Shown here piece by piece: positions 1 through 9,996 of a stretch of 19,091 nucleotides of DNA (positions within the stretch are counted from its first letter, which is position 1; the number at the start of each line of letters is the position of its first letter). Under the pieces are notes generated by a model that had not been told where the DNA came from, ran no database searches, and saw nothing but the letters and a program-made list of their open reading frames with translations. A program made the translations under genes and the position numbers. The stretch is from assembly GCA_018398765.1 (NCBI GenBank), contig JAHBMJ010001819.1:6930-26020 (forward strand), in the 5' to 3' direction. The stretch is from Chromera velia (taxonomy: Eukaryota; Sar; Chromeraceae).

Positions 1-1630
1 TTCCCCCCCCCCCCCTCTAATGGATTGCTGCCTGATGCCCCCACGGTAGATTCCTGCGCAGAGCCGATCTCTGTGAAGGAGTCCGCCATCAGAGGCCTTT
101 CAGGGTCAGGGAGCTGCTTTTGTGCCTCTCTGCAGGCAGGCAGGCAGAACAAAAAGGATGGAGGGCCGGTGTATGCTAAGGAGAAAAGCAAGAGAAGCTG
201 ATAAGATAAAGCTTAGGTCACAACGTCGAAAAGACCATCGGAGAGACAGACCAAGTAAGAGGTCAGAGAAAAGGAGGGAGTGAATGAGGAGACTCGATCA
301 AATTGCATGGGTGGGTGGGAATGAGAAGACACTCACAGTAGCCGCCGGACAAGCGAGACCTCTTGCACAGAAAGGGGAAACCCTCATATAAAAGAGAACA
401 AAAGCCAGGCAAGCATGCACTGTGTGAATGAGTGAGTGGACGGTCAGACAGACAGACTGACAGGATTGCCTTTTGAAGTCTTCGTTCCACCCTCTCGACC
501 TCCATCCAGCGACCGTCTGCCTCCAGAGTCCTTCCAAGGCAGATCACCTTTCTGAGAAGCCCCAGGACCATCCTGCCCCTCACGGGAGGAACGCTCCCCC
601 TCCCCCTTCCCATCTGGCACAAAACATCTAACGCCTGCGAGATTGTCTTCTCAAACTCTTCCTCTCCAGAATTCCAAACAACAAAGCCGTTGATATCAGA
701 CCGTTCCCTCCTTCCAGGCGATGTGCAGAAGCGGGGGAGACAAAGCGCTTCCCACTCTCTCACATACTTTCTCCAGGCAGTCTGCACACATACCGCTGCA
801 GAAAGCTCACACCTGCCCAGGCTGCCCTCCGTCCCTCTGTTGCTCAGAAGAGACGCAGTGAGCGGAAAAGGGCTTGGGTCCACAGAGAACGCATGTTCGA
901 CAGAAGGGATCTCCTGTTGGACAGAAGGGATCTCCTGTTGGACAGAAGGGATCTCCTGTTGGACAGAAGGGATCTCCTGTTGGATAGAAGGGATCTCCTG
1001 TTGGATAGAAGGAATATCCAGGGAACCACCAAAGATGAGAAGGTCTCTGTCAGGGGAGGCAGGATCCTTGGGCGATGCAGAAGGGGGAATGCCCTGAAGT
1101 TCTGTCTTCCCCCCCATTTTTATTGGTCCGGGTCGGCATTCCACCTCTGCAGTGGTGTTACCTTCCGCCCTCTCCTCCTGCACTGCAGCAGCTGATGGAT
1201 CGGCGACAGTCCGGAGAGGAGCCGACGAAGGGGACGGGAAAGGAGGTCGAGACAAACCCCGCCCGAGGGAAGCACACAGATCTGAGTCTGCGCGCGCCAA
1301 AGACGCTTTCAACCGGGCGTCCCTCTGTTGCAAGAGACGAACAAAATCCCAGTCAGACAGATAGGAGGGACATAAAGGAGCCGCACTGTCTCCCTTTTCA
1401 TTGAAGTGGGTCATGGGGTCGGCACAGGCTGCCTTCGTATTTGTGGGCTGAGCTGAAGGCGCGCGGCTCGAAACCGCTGCTGACTTGCAGAAGAGTTCCG
1501 CCTGTGTAGTGTTGCCCTCCGTGAAGAAGACGTCGACAACCCATGAGGGAACATCTGATCGACGATCTTTTCTCGGAGGACGCCACCCCTTCCCCAAGAC
1601 CCGCATGGCTGCTCCCTGCATGCAAAACAT
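1..1630 (-). CDS. Gene A: unrecognised repeat-containing protein, 5' part of a spliced gene (3' end beyond window)
   Basis: Two exons are visible. Exon 1 is 1630-462: its ATG follows an in-frame TGA at 1663-1661. It ends in phase 2 at CT|GTCAGT. Exon 2 is 129-1: it follows a CTGCAG acceptor behind a CTGCCTGC pyrimidine tract, and its single leading base completes the split Leu codon and stays open to the window edge. Exon 1 encodes about 390 residues. It is mostly low-complexity and probably disordered, with a Ser/Pro/Ala-rich N-terminal half. Six 7-residue repeats (IPSVQQE type) lie at about residues 205-244. A helix resembling a degenerate IQ motif (VQTAWRKYVREW, about 282-293) follows, then a helical, charged C-terminal part (GRWMEVERVERRLQKA) that continues smoothly into exon 2 (EAQKQLPDPERP). 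That continuity supports the splice. The IQ match lacks the second basic residue, so calmodulin binding is only a guess. I do not recognise the family. It shares a divergent promoter region with gene B. Confidence 0.6.
130..461 (-). other. Intron of gene A
   Basis: On the minus strand the interval starts GTCAGT and is rich in GTCTGTCTG and CT. It ends in TGCCTGCCTGCCTGCAG. The reading frame stays open into the intron down to 263, so only the phase match with exon 2, the acceptor quality and the change to intron-like composition mark the boundary. Donor phase 2 agrees with the acceptor. Confidence 0.55.
899..1018 (-). repeat. 21-bp tandem repeat within gene A
   Basis: Five full 21-bp units start at 899, 920, 941, 962 and 983, and a degenerate sixth unit runs to about 1018. 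The first four are nearly identical and the fifth carries one substitution. The unit is a multiple of three, so it encodes seven residues (IPSVQQE or IPSIQQE) per copy. Because the period keeps every frame open, this block also produces spurious open frames on both strands. Confidence 0.9.
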
Positions 1631-1754
1631 TTCCAAAACCGAACAATGTCCCAGAACAGTTCACCACGATCCGCAGCGGTCTGCTACGGTACTGCAACAT
1701 TCCGGCCATTCAACAACACACCGCGCTCACCTGTACTAACGCAGTCTGTGCAAA

Positions 1755-1828
1755 TGCATGCAATTGCATGCATATGTGCATGCATGAAAATCATTCGAAA
1801 ATCAATTAACTTTGCATGCATGCATGCA
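1755..1828. promoter_or_regulatory. Cluster of TGCATGCA palindromes (ApiAP2-type motif)
   Basis: Perfect TGCATGCA occurs at 1755-1762, 1765-1772, 1777-1784, and three overlapping times at 1813-1828. In apicomplexans TGCATGCA is an established binding sequence for an ApiAP2 transcription factor and is enriched in promoters. The placement here, between two divergent genes, fits a regulatory role in a related alveolate. The palindrome reads the same on both strands, which suits bidirectional control. Binding itself is inferred. Confidence 0.5.
1804..1828 (+). repeat. 25-bp direct repeat, copy 1 (second copy at 15748-15772)
   Basis: A perfect 25-bp match starts AATTAACTT and runs through three overlapping TGCATGCA. 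It recurs at 15748-15772 in the same orientation. A second short match (ATATCCC, T or C, TCAAT) follows 21 bp downstream here and 37 bp downstream in the other copy. Both copies lie in divergent intergenic regions. Confidence 0.8.
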
Positions 1829-2178
1829 TCCAATACACGCCCGGAGAGGATATCCCTTCAATGCGGAATTAAGGCGAAGTGGGGGGCAATTAATTATTAA
1901 TACCAATATTATAATTAAGGCTACATACAGACACCGCGCGCGTACGGATCCGCATGGCATCTTGCATCCGGCCGTCTCCTCGATCGTCTCTCTGGCATTC
2001 TCTGGTCTAGCTCGATCATGCAGTGAGTCAGTGACAAGTCAGTGACGACTTATGAGTGTTGCATATTAATATTCACGAACGACATTCTGCTTCCAACCAT
2101 CATCACCTCATGCATTTTTGCAGGCACTGGAGACTTTTCTTTTGGCTCTCCTCTGTGCGTGTGTGTCTATCTCTCTCG

Positions 2179-3052
2179 ATGAACGGCGCGGGAGGGGGAA
2201 ACGGGTCGAAGCGACCCCGAAGAACAGAGTTTGGCCCGAGAGAATTTGACGGAGATGTAGCCCAGTTCCGGCCTGGCGGGGATTCGGCGCCTGATGACAT
2301 GATGGACGATTGGAACATGATGGACTTCGACGAGGATATGGGGGGAGAAGAAGTCGCTGCTGCGGTAACTCTCTTTTGTTTCTTCTTTTCCGTCTCGATT
2401 TTTGTTTTGACACAGTTGGGGTGTCCCTTTATCCATCAGTTTGCTGTGTGTCTTTCCGCTGGCCGGGTTTTTGTCTGCCTCAGCCGTCTCAGACATGCTT
2501 CTCTTGAGGGCGGTGGAAGGAGGAGAAACCGGAGAAGAAGAGAGATCCACAGTTGCGAAAGGGAGTCTGCTTCCTTCTGAAACGGAAAAAAGGGCATGAG
2601 AAGAAGACAGACCGACCCACAAGAAGGAGAAATGAGAACAAACGGATCGGCTGGAATAGGCGCAAAAGGATCCTTCGTGCAACTGGACAAAAGCGGGGCA
2701 GATCAGCACTCCTCAGGGCAGGGAAGAAAGTCTTATGACTTCTCAGCACTTGGGGCTCTGAAAGATCCTTTGCACAAAGAAGAACGTCGGAAGACACAAA
2801 AGACAAATACAGACAGACAGGCTGACAGGTTAAGCACATCCTCTGTCTCTTTTTCGGTTGTCCTTCTCGATTTTTCCCCGCCTCCTCAATCTATGTCTGT
2901 CTGTTTGTCTAAACTCACATACTGTCTGTCTACCTATCTCGATGAGTTGTCAGGAAGGAAAGGGGAGAGGAGAAAGAAGATAATTCCATCTTTGTTGTGC
3001 TTGTCTGCCCCAATCTGTGCTTTTCGTTTGGTTCGTCGGTAAGCTGGTGGGT

Positions 3053-3088
<36 letters not shown>

Positions 3089-6000
3089 GTGTGTGTGAGA
3101 GAGAGAGAGTATCCGTATCCGTGTCGGTCTCTCGCTTGCTCTGACTGTTGGTCACTCCGCCTTCCGCGCTCTCTCTCTCTTGTCTGTCTGGCTGTCTCCA
3201 GATGCGCCTTTCTTTTGTTTTTCTCCCTTTCTTTCTGTCCTCGATGCGCAACGTTCTCCTTCTCCTGCGGCTGCTGCAAACGTGAATCCCTATGCAGGGA
3301 CAGAACGGTGACGCGGAAGAGGAAGCAGAAGAAGAAGATGAAGGAGGAGAAGGAGAAGGAAGAGGAGACGGAAGAGGTGCGGTTGTGGAGCTGAAGGCTC
3401 ACGGATGTGACAGCGGGGGTGGATTTCTCATGACGGGATTTTACATGACGGCGGTCAGTGCTCGTTTCCCCTTGCTTCTTATTTCAAGAGACTTCTCTTG
3501 TCACCAGACTGTTCGATTTTTGTGGCTCCTGCACAGCGAGGTCTTCTACATACGTGCCCGCATGTTTCTGTTTTTCAGTTTTCTGTTTTACATTATTCGG
3601 TCTCGCTTTGAACCCATGGTGAATTTTCGAAGAAGCGGGGGAGATATTAATAAATTGACCCCGTCCTGTGCGTTCGCGATTGCCTCCATTGCCTTCCGTC
3701 TTTCTGGTGCCCGTCGCATTTTTTTCAGGCAACCACACAGGAAGGAGAACTCGCCAGGGAAGAGAACACAGATGGTGAACGGATGAGGGGCGCGGAAGAA
3801 GAACAAGAAGGCGGAGGGGCAAAACAGGGGACAGACAACCCGTCAGATTCCTTTCATGAAGAACCCCACAGCGTCCCCATGGCAGACGAAGATGAAGATG
3901 AAGACGGGGGCAGAAGTGCACTTGCAGAGGCCATCCGACAAAAGAGACAACGAGGGGGAGAATGGGTGTTTCCACAACCTCAACATACTCGCTTTGACCC
4001 CGGAAGCTTTCTTTATCTCAGGGGTCGGTCAGATTCTTTCTAGTTGACATTCAGCTGTCGTCTGACCTTCGTCTCTTGCGTTCGCCTCTTCTCGCTTTCC
4101 TTTGCCTGTTTCTTTGAGGAAGGCGAGAAAAGAAGCAACACGCAATATGTCTGCCTGTGTCTCCAGGTGCATCTGGCAGTGTGCATCCGGCCGCTTGTTT
4201 TCTCCCCCCCTCACACGTGGAGTCCTCAGTGACGTCTGATTCTCTCTGCCCTTGTCTCTTGCTGATCGCCTTTTCCGCTGTCTGTCGCTCGTTTCGTCTA
4301 TCCTTCTTTTCTGCCCCCCTTCCTTTCTCTCTGGTTCATCCGCTTTGCTGCATCTGCAGAGAATCCATCGCTTCGGGACGTAGTCGGGCATTGGGACTCT
4401 GGCTGTGACAAGAAGAAGGTCGAACGATTTTCGCAGGAGGTTCACAAGAGGGGCCTGAGGGAGAGAGGCAACGAACTTCCTCCTCGGGAGATCATTCTCG
4501 GAGAAGCAAAGCCTCGCAGAGAAGGAGAGAGAGAGAGGATCGAGGAGTTCCAGCGGTGCGGTGTCTCCATTTGTTTTCGTCAGTCGCTCTATCCTCTCCA
4601 CCTGCTTTTCTCTTCACACCTACACCCCTCTGTTTTCTTGGTTTCCGTCTGTCTGCCTCTCGCTGTGTCTGTATGACAGAAGACAAAGTTCAGGCAAAGC
4701 AGGAAAGAGGAAGGAAGAAACAGAAAACAATTCAGACGAGAAAGGACAGACGCAGACACACAGAAGTGAAAGGAGAGAAACAAAGGAATTATGTGAGAGA
4801 AGAGAAGGAAAAGTCGAGAAGATGAGACGAGAGTAAAGTAAACAGAAAAGATGAAGAAAAGAATTGAGTGATTTCGAGCGACGGGAAAACTGCTGCACCA
4901 GCTTACACCCACACATTGAATGGGTGCATGCACGCACTGACGCAGGATATGCGAAGCCATACTCGTTTCGGGGAGACTGGAGTTCTCCTCGCGACCTCTC
5001 TTTGTGTATGCCTTGCTTTCCCGACAGCTTCATTGCTCTGACCCGGGAGATCAAGTGGATGTCTCTGATCCTTCCCGATGACATAGAGCTCTACTTTAGG
5101 TGGAAGAATGCAGGGGGGTGTCCCATTTTCCATGATATGGACTCAGGCCGATTCACCGTTACTATGGCATACAACGTCGTCAACCAAGATGATTGGGACA
5201 CGGGTGTAGACTTCTGTCAGAAGATCGCAGATGCATGGAATGAGCTCCCGCGATCCATGGGACGCGACGATTTCCAGCGTGAATTCCAGAAATGTAAGGC
5301 AAGAGAGAGAGGGTGGAGATTGTCAGGTTACGAAGATCCATCGACAGGCAAGATCGACACCCAGCCTGCGTGGGAGACTGATGTATCGAAACCAAAGGGC
5401 GGGAAGGTAGCGATGGGCCAGCAGAAGCAGAGGCGGGAATCCAAGCAGGCCTTTGAGACAAACTCCAAAGAGTCAGTTCTTCAGGACTCTCGTACCTCCT
5501 TCCGTCTGGAGATCTGTGTGGGAGCCTACTGCCATCGTGTCCGGGTAGACGAAAGACATCAAATCGATCAGAAAATTACGCACTCCCTCCCCTCAGAAAG
5601 CTCTGCATCCAAACGTCGTAACAAGTTCCAGAGCGGACACCCTGTGCCGCAGCCCCCCACCCACTCCCCCACCGCATCTTTCTGCGGCGCAGGGCAGCCG
5701 CATGGGGAATTGTCATCGTCGTCCTCGCACACAGCGACGTCGCATCGTCCCCCAAAGACAGGCAACAGAGGGCATCATGAGTCGCAGCCGCAGTCTCCCG
5801 GGGCCAAACCTGTCTTCCGTACAACCGCAGTAAGGGGTCAGTGAAAACGAACAAGGGTCGTGGTTCCTTCGTCATGCCGATCCTAGTTTCCCGTCAATCT
5901 CTCTCTCTCTGTCCCAGGACTCCATTTGGCACTCTGTATCTGCCTGTCACTGCCTCTTTCTCCCCCTCTTCTTTTTTTGCGCGCGCGCATATTTGCGTTA

Positions 6001-7367
6001 GTGCCAACATTCACATGTGTGCTTCTTCCGTTTCTCCATCGTTTACTTTCTGTGCCGCTTTTCTCCTCTTCCGTCAGACGAAAGAACAGTGCAAAGGGAG
6101 AAAGGGAAATGGATTTTGTGCTTTTTTGTACGTCCACCCAGTTGTCGAAGTGCCCTTGTGCAAGACCGTTTCGGGACACATTGAAGAAGAAAGCAGCAGA
6201 CTGCGCACCTATGAGTCTGAGTATGCGTGCCTGTGCATCAAACGGTGTCTCTTTTCCGCCGGTCTTGGCCAATCCTCGCTTCATTGATTGCTTCTATCTT
6301 GTTCCGTCTTTTCTGCTGTTCGCCTTCTCTTTCCCCTCCCCTCTGCAGCGCTTCTTCTCTGGAGGGATGACTTCCCCTCCGACGAAACCTTGACGGTCGA
6401 CGGGGGGGCTGCTGGGTCTTCAAGCAGCGGGGGGGGCAACAACAGGAAGCGGGAACGGGATCGAGATGAGCCCGACGGGAAGGAAGGGGGGGGGGGAGAG
6501 GGAGGAGGGGCGAGCGGGTGGGGTGGCCGTGGTGATTCGTCGTCTCAGGCTGGAGGCAGCGTGTTCGAGTCAGGGGGGGGCGTTTCCGGAGGTCAGGAGG
6601 GGGGGATGGAGGACGCACTGTTACAGAACCAAAAGATGGGGGCGAAGGCGCTTGAGGAGATGGTTCGTGCCGCCGCGGTGTTCGATGCCGATGCCGATGC
6701 CCCCAGTGAAGAGGGAAGGATGGTGGAGACGGGCAAAGAGCAAGAGAAGGAGGAAGATGGGAATGAGGGGGAGGGCGAAGAGCAAGAGAAGGAGGAAGGG
6801 GAAGGGGAGGGTGAGGGAGAGGAGGAGCTGGTGTGGGATTCGGGAGATCTCCCAAGGCCCCTCCAACCCCGGACGCCCCATACGCAAAGGGAACCGTCAG
6901 AGCCCCGTGCCTCCCTCAGGAGCTTGACTGACGGTCAAATAGGGAAGCCGCCGCGGGAGAGCCGTTTTGGCAATCCGAAGACTGAAACGGCCACTCCCTC
7001 TGGCCAGTCCGGCACGACGCTTCGAAAGCCGCCGAGTGCGCCTGCCGGGATGCAGGGGGGGCATGGCCGGCGTGGGGTGACTGAATTCGACTTCCAGATG
7101 GGAGTGAAGAAGCTGAGCGGAGGACGTGAGGGCGGACGGTTCTGCCTCACGCTGGCACCGTACGGGGAGGGGAGTTTCTCTGGCAGAGATCCGTCTCCTG
7201 CTGCCCCTTCCTCCTCCTCCTCTGCCTCAGCATCCTCTTCCTCTGCTGCCGCAGTTGGACAGTCAGACTTGCCAGAGTGCAAACGCGCGCGGCAAGGTCC
7301 AAAGACAGAAGAAGAAATTCCAAAAGAAAAAAAGAAGGATAAACAGACCGAAGAAAGTGTTTTTTAA
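2179..7367 (+). CDS. Gene B: unrecognised acidic, probably nuclear protein (six-exon model, 886 residues)
   Basis: Model exons are 2179-2364, 3298-3453, 3729-4023, 4360-4555, 5028-5836 and 6349-7367. Donor and acceptor phases agree at every junction, giving 887 codons including the TAA. Exon starts follow CAG or ACAG acceptors, and donors are GTAACT, GTCAGT, GTCGGT, GTGCGG and GTCAGT. The ATG at 2179 starts MNGAGGGNGSKRPRR, with a basic nuclear-localisation-like patch. An in-frame ATG at 2110 could add 23 residues, but the sequence there looks like a pyrimidine-rich leader. Residues 40-210 are rich in Asp and Glu. Residues 213-277 are charged and helical. Residues 278-390 are the only clearly globular part, with several Trp, Tyr and Phe (EIKWMSLILPDDIELYFRW onward). 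The tail is low-complexity (poly-Gly, Glu/Gly about 668-711, poly-Ser about 832-850). I do not recognise the family. A scaffold or chromatin role would be a guess. The fourth and fifth introns are the least certain. Confidence 0.55.
2365..3297 (+). other. Intron 1 of gene B
   Basis: This is the longest intron of gene B, from GTAACT to CTATGCAG, phase 0. It is mosaic. Pyrimidine-rich parts carry repeated TCTGTCTG and CTCTCT. A purine-rich island at about 2493-2830 has exon-like composition but contains stops in the frame expected from exon 1. Confidence 0.5.
3056..3109 (+). repeat. (CT)n-(GT)n-(GA)n microsatellite able to fold as a hairpin
   Basis: A CT run at 3056-3084 is followed by TGTATGTGTGTGTG and then a GA run at 3097-3109. 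The two runs are complementary and could pair in the transcript across a GT-rich loop. It lies inside intron 1 of gene B. Confidence 0.85.
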
Positions 7368-9053
7368 ACCTGTAATTTAGTAGATCGACTCTTGCTTCAA
7401 ACCGTCAGAGACTCAGAGTTAGTCTTAACGCCGCTGCTTATTTTTTCTAATAGTAGAATCGACCTATATAGCTGTGCTCTAGGCTGTACTACAATTGTTA
7501 TACAAAGAGCTAGAAAAAGCTTGAGAGATTCAAGTTAAAACTATATAGAGTAAAAAAAGATTAAAACACCAATTTAAAGAAATAAGAATTGATATAAGGA
7601 AGGGGTAGCAAGAGCTAGGTTAATTTGACTTATACATGTGTATAGGTTACAGGATTTATATATCTCTACCTTTCCCAAGAGTCTGGTATATTGTAGTGTA
7701 AACCTGTGCCGGAATGAAGGCTAAACATAGCCAAACATCATATTTTTTCATGTATATGGTTACGCAAAGTCTTTTAAAGTTAGGTAAAGCCGTAGAAGCG
7801 GCTAGAAAGGCGGCTCCCCAGCTATTAATTTGCTCCCTAGCTTTAACTAAATTAAAAAAATTAAACCAATTAAGTTTGAATTTACCGAAATCAAATTAAT
7901 TAAATCATATAATGTTTTCATCATGATAAATCATGTTTAAATTTTTTGTCAAGCAGTTTTCTAGGGCCGGCCGGATATCTGGGTAAATATTTAGGTGATA
8001 TGATGGGTTGTACAGATATAGGAAGGCATGAATCGCCACGTGATGAATAGTCTTTTTATTCTAAAAATTTAAATACTTACTACTTCTTGAACATACACTT
8101 ATGAACACCGGCATCGTAAAAACGGAGAAGGCAGAAGCACTGTGACCAGGGTCAAGGCACAGTAAACAAGCACTCTCTGGAGTCCCTGTTTGTTACACTC
8201 CTACTGGGTCACACTCCCAGACTCACCAATACGTGCGAGCGAATAAAGAGAAGAATTATTCTCTTGAGTGATCCATCCTTGCCCGATGGTCACCTCTTAA
8301 AGGGAGTTTCGCTTACCTCAGTGATTCTTCCATCCAGCCGATCCTTCGTCTATCCTTTTCTTCTATTCTTACATTTTTTGTCCTGGTGGTTTCATTTATC
8401 TATGAACTGCTTTGCGCGAGGAAGCAGTAGAGAAACAGGGTAACTATGTACAGGTTCCCTGAATAGAAATTCACACACTCATTTCAAGACGGATGTGTAC
8501 TCTTTGGACTGGATTGTCCGCAAACAAATTCTAAATTTTAACAAAAACAAACAAACAACACAGACAGACATGGACTGCAAACATGAACTGCTGTCAATGT
8601 CTGTCATTCAGCTCTGTATCTATATAAACCCCCAACAAGAAAATTCTTGTTTACTTCTTCAAAGTCCTTTTTTTATTTAAATTTCTTTTTTTTGCCATGC
8701 ATGCTTGACTGTCATGCATAGCTAGAAATGCATACACGGAGATACTAGAAAAAAGAAATAAATCAGGGCTAAAATTGCTATCATATACTACTGCAGAGGC
8801 GCGAGGTTTTAGTCATGCCCGCACGGCGCCCATTTGGTTCTGTTTGGTGTATGGTTGGGTCACATGTTTTTCCTCTTATTAGAAAAGAGGTAGGAATAGA
8901 GATGAAATGTTGTACCGTATAGTAGCGTATCTAAAGAAACTAATTGATCCATCGTTACCTGTATCATATTGTTAACGTACGTACATATTTAGTTAAAAAC
9001 ACGATAAATTATACAGCTTCTCATATAAATTTCAATGCCCGACAGAATCAAAT
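7368..9053. other. AT-rich intergenic sequence downstream of gene B
   Basis: Composition changes abruptly to AT-rich right after the gene B stop codon. No open frame of coding character is present. The two short frames near 7714-7899 and 8495-8680 have the composition expected by chance in AT-rich DNA. Minor inverted repeats occur, for example AAGAGAA/TTCTCTT at 8246-8252 and 8259-8265, and GCATGC occurs near 8697-8703. The first few hundred bases probably hold the 3' untranslated region of gene B. I see no tRNA or other RNA gene. Confidence 0.6.
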
Positions 9054-9168
9054 CAATCTTCATCAAATTTTGTTTATTTTTATTTATTTCTTTTTTTTAT
9101 GATTTTTTGTTTTTTTCTTATCTAAAATTCTATTCAAAAGTTGATTATCCTCTAGGCGTATCACAGAG

Positions 9169-9352
9169 AAAAAAAAAATAATTTAAGCCCGTCTTCGCTT
9201 AATTTTTTTTTTTCTTTACCCGGCGATGTTAGGTCACAAACAACTGTTGTTCAAGTGTTACATAAGTGTTGTTTTAGTGTTGCACAAGTATTGCTTAGCT
9301 GTTGTGCAAAAAAAAAAAAAATAATTTAAGCCAATTCTGGTTTACTTTTTTT
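9169..9352. repeat. Two A-tract/T-tract hairpins flanking an 11-bp phased repeat
   Basis: Two related blocks, about 9169-9213 and 9308-9352, each consist of an A-run, TAATTTAAGC, a short loop, a partly complementary GCTTAA or TGGTTTA arm, and a T-run. Between them AGTGTT or AGTATT recurs at 9254, 9265, 9276 and 9287, exactly 11 bp apart, about one DNA helical turn. The spacing and arms are directly visible. Any function is unknown. Confidence 0.6.
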
Positions 9353-9671
9353 TTTCTCTTTTGCTGTAATACGCCTGGATTATCTTAGGGATTATTAAGT
9401 TATAATCTCAGTTATAATATACTATATGTAGCATTTATTGCATAAACAATATAATTGAAATATACAACTAGTATTTAATCCGTTGCTTCTGCTACTTTTT
9501 GAAATGGTTAATAGAAAACACTTTATTTGCAAATCACTATGCTGCTAACTGTGTTGTAAGAATTTCATGGTCAAATATATAATTACAGCAATCCTGTAGG
9601 GTTACACAATCACTTTTTTCAAAATGTTTTGTTACACATTGTTTTGTTACACATTTCAATAGAATTTTGAT

Positions 9672-9816
9672 GAATGAATTAGTACACGCTTTAGTGTCCA
9701 TTAATTCAAACTCTCACTTTTAGGAATGCATTAAGTACACACTTTAGTGTGCCTTAATTTAAACCATCACTTTTAAGAATGCATTATTACACATTTTAGT
9801 GTGTATTAATTCTAGG
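9672..9816 (+). repeat. 52-54-bp tandem repeat, about 2.7 units
   Basis: Units start at 9672, 9724 and 9778, each with GAATG(C/A)ATTA. Each contains the interrupted palindrome TACAC...TTAGTGT followed by TTAATT, and the first two end in TCACTTTTA. The third unit is truncated at about 9816. Confidence 0.75.
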
Positions 9817-9977
9817 TTTCATCTTCGTCTTCTTCTTCTTCTTCTTCAAGACCGTTTGACGGTACTGCTTTTGGAGCAATGGTGTCGTCAGCAACGCGGC
9901 AGAGAGAATTTTTGAGCACTAGAGGCAGGGGTAAAAAGAGCAGAGGCGAGAGCAGAGGGCGTGGGAGAAAATTTGTC
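9812..9977 (-). other. GC-normal island with a short open frame ending in an acidic tail
   Basis: Within the AT-rich desert this stretch of about 150 bp has genic composition. On the minus strand a frame is open from about 9977 to TAG at 9814-9812. It ends with VADDTIAPKAVPSNG followed by Leu and an uninterrupted Glu/Asp tail just before the stop, as in many genuine C-termini. It has no convincing start codon or acceptor. It could be a terminal exon, a captured exon fragment or chance. It lies between the tandem repeat (9672-9816) and the palindromes (9997-10067). Confidence 0.25.
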
Positions 9978-9996
9978 TATAATTATTGCACACTAA

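Larger units (their letters stand above)
1631..2178. promoter_or_regulatory. Divergent intergenic/promoter region between genes A and B
   Basis: Genes A and B diverge from this interval of about 550 bp, so it should contain both promoters and 5' untranslated regions. It holds a cluster of TGCATGCA sites at 1755-1828, then an AT-rich stretch (about 1885-1925) with ATTAATTATTAATA. On the gene B side it carries two GTCAGT sequences (about 2027-2043) and a TTTTTGCAG (about 2117-2125). These could be the donor and acceptor of an intron in the 5' untranslated region, given the donor type seen elsewhere in the window. No canonical TATA box stands out. Confidence 0.55.

Noticed and set aside
690-1404. 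Overlapping plus-strand open frames across the gene A repeat
   Set aside because: The 21-bp period keeps all frames open. The minus frame extends far beyond the repeat and joins a phase-matched exon, and the plus frames do not.
2179-2364. Gene B exon 1 as the N-terminus of a DNA polymerase delta catalytic subunit
   Set aside because: The basic-then-acidic start looked similar, but no exonuclease or polymerase motifs appear in any later exon.
4680-4870. Purine-rich Lys/Arg/Glu frame before exon 5 of gene B as a coding exon
   Set aside because: Both main frames hit stops (near 4824-4836), there is no good acceptor, and the composition looks like simple GA-rich intron sequence.
7714-7899. 61-residue frame in AT-rich DNA
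   Set aside because: It is Lys/Leu/Asn-rich as expected from AT-rich DNA, with no neighbouring exon and no recognisable motif.
8141-8214. Possible structured RNA or tRNA-like fold (GTGACC...GGTCAC arms)
   Set aside because: The arms are imperfect and there are no A-box or B-box promoter elements or anticodon arm.
8495-8680. Short plus-strand frame in the AT-rich region
   Set aside because: There are no coding features, a frame this short is expected by chance, and there is no splice context.
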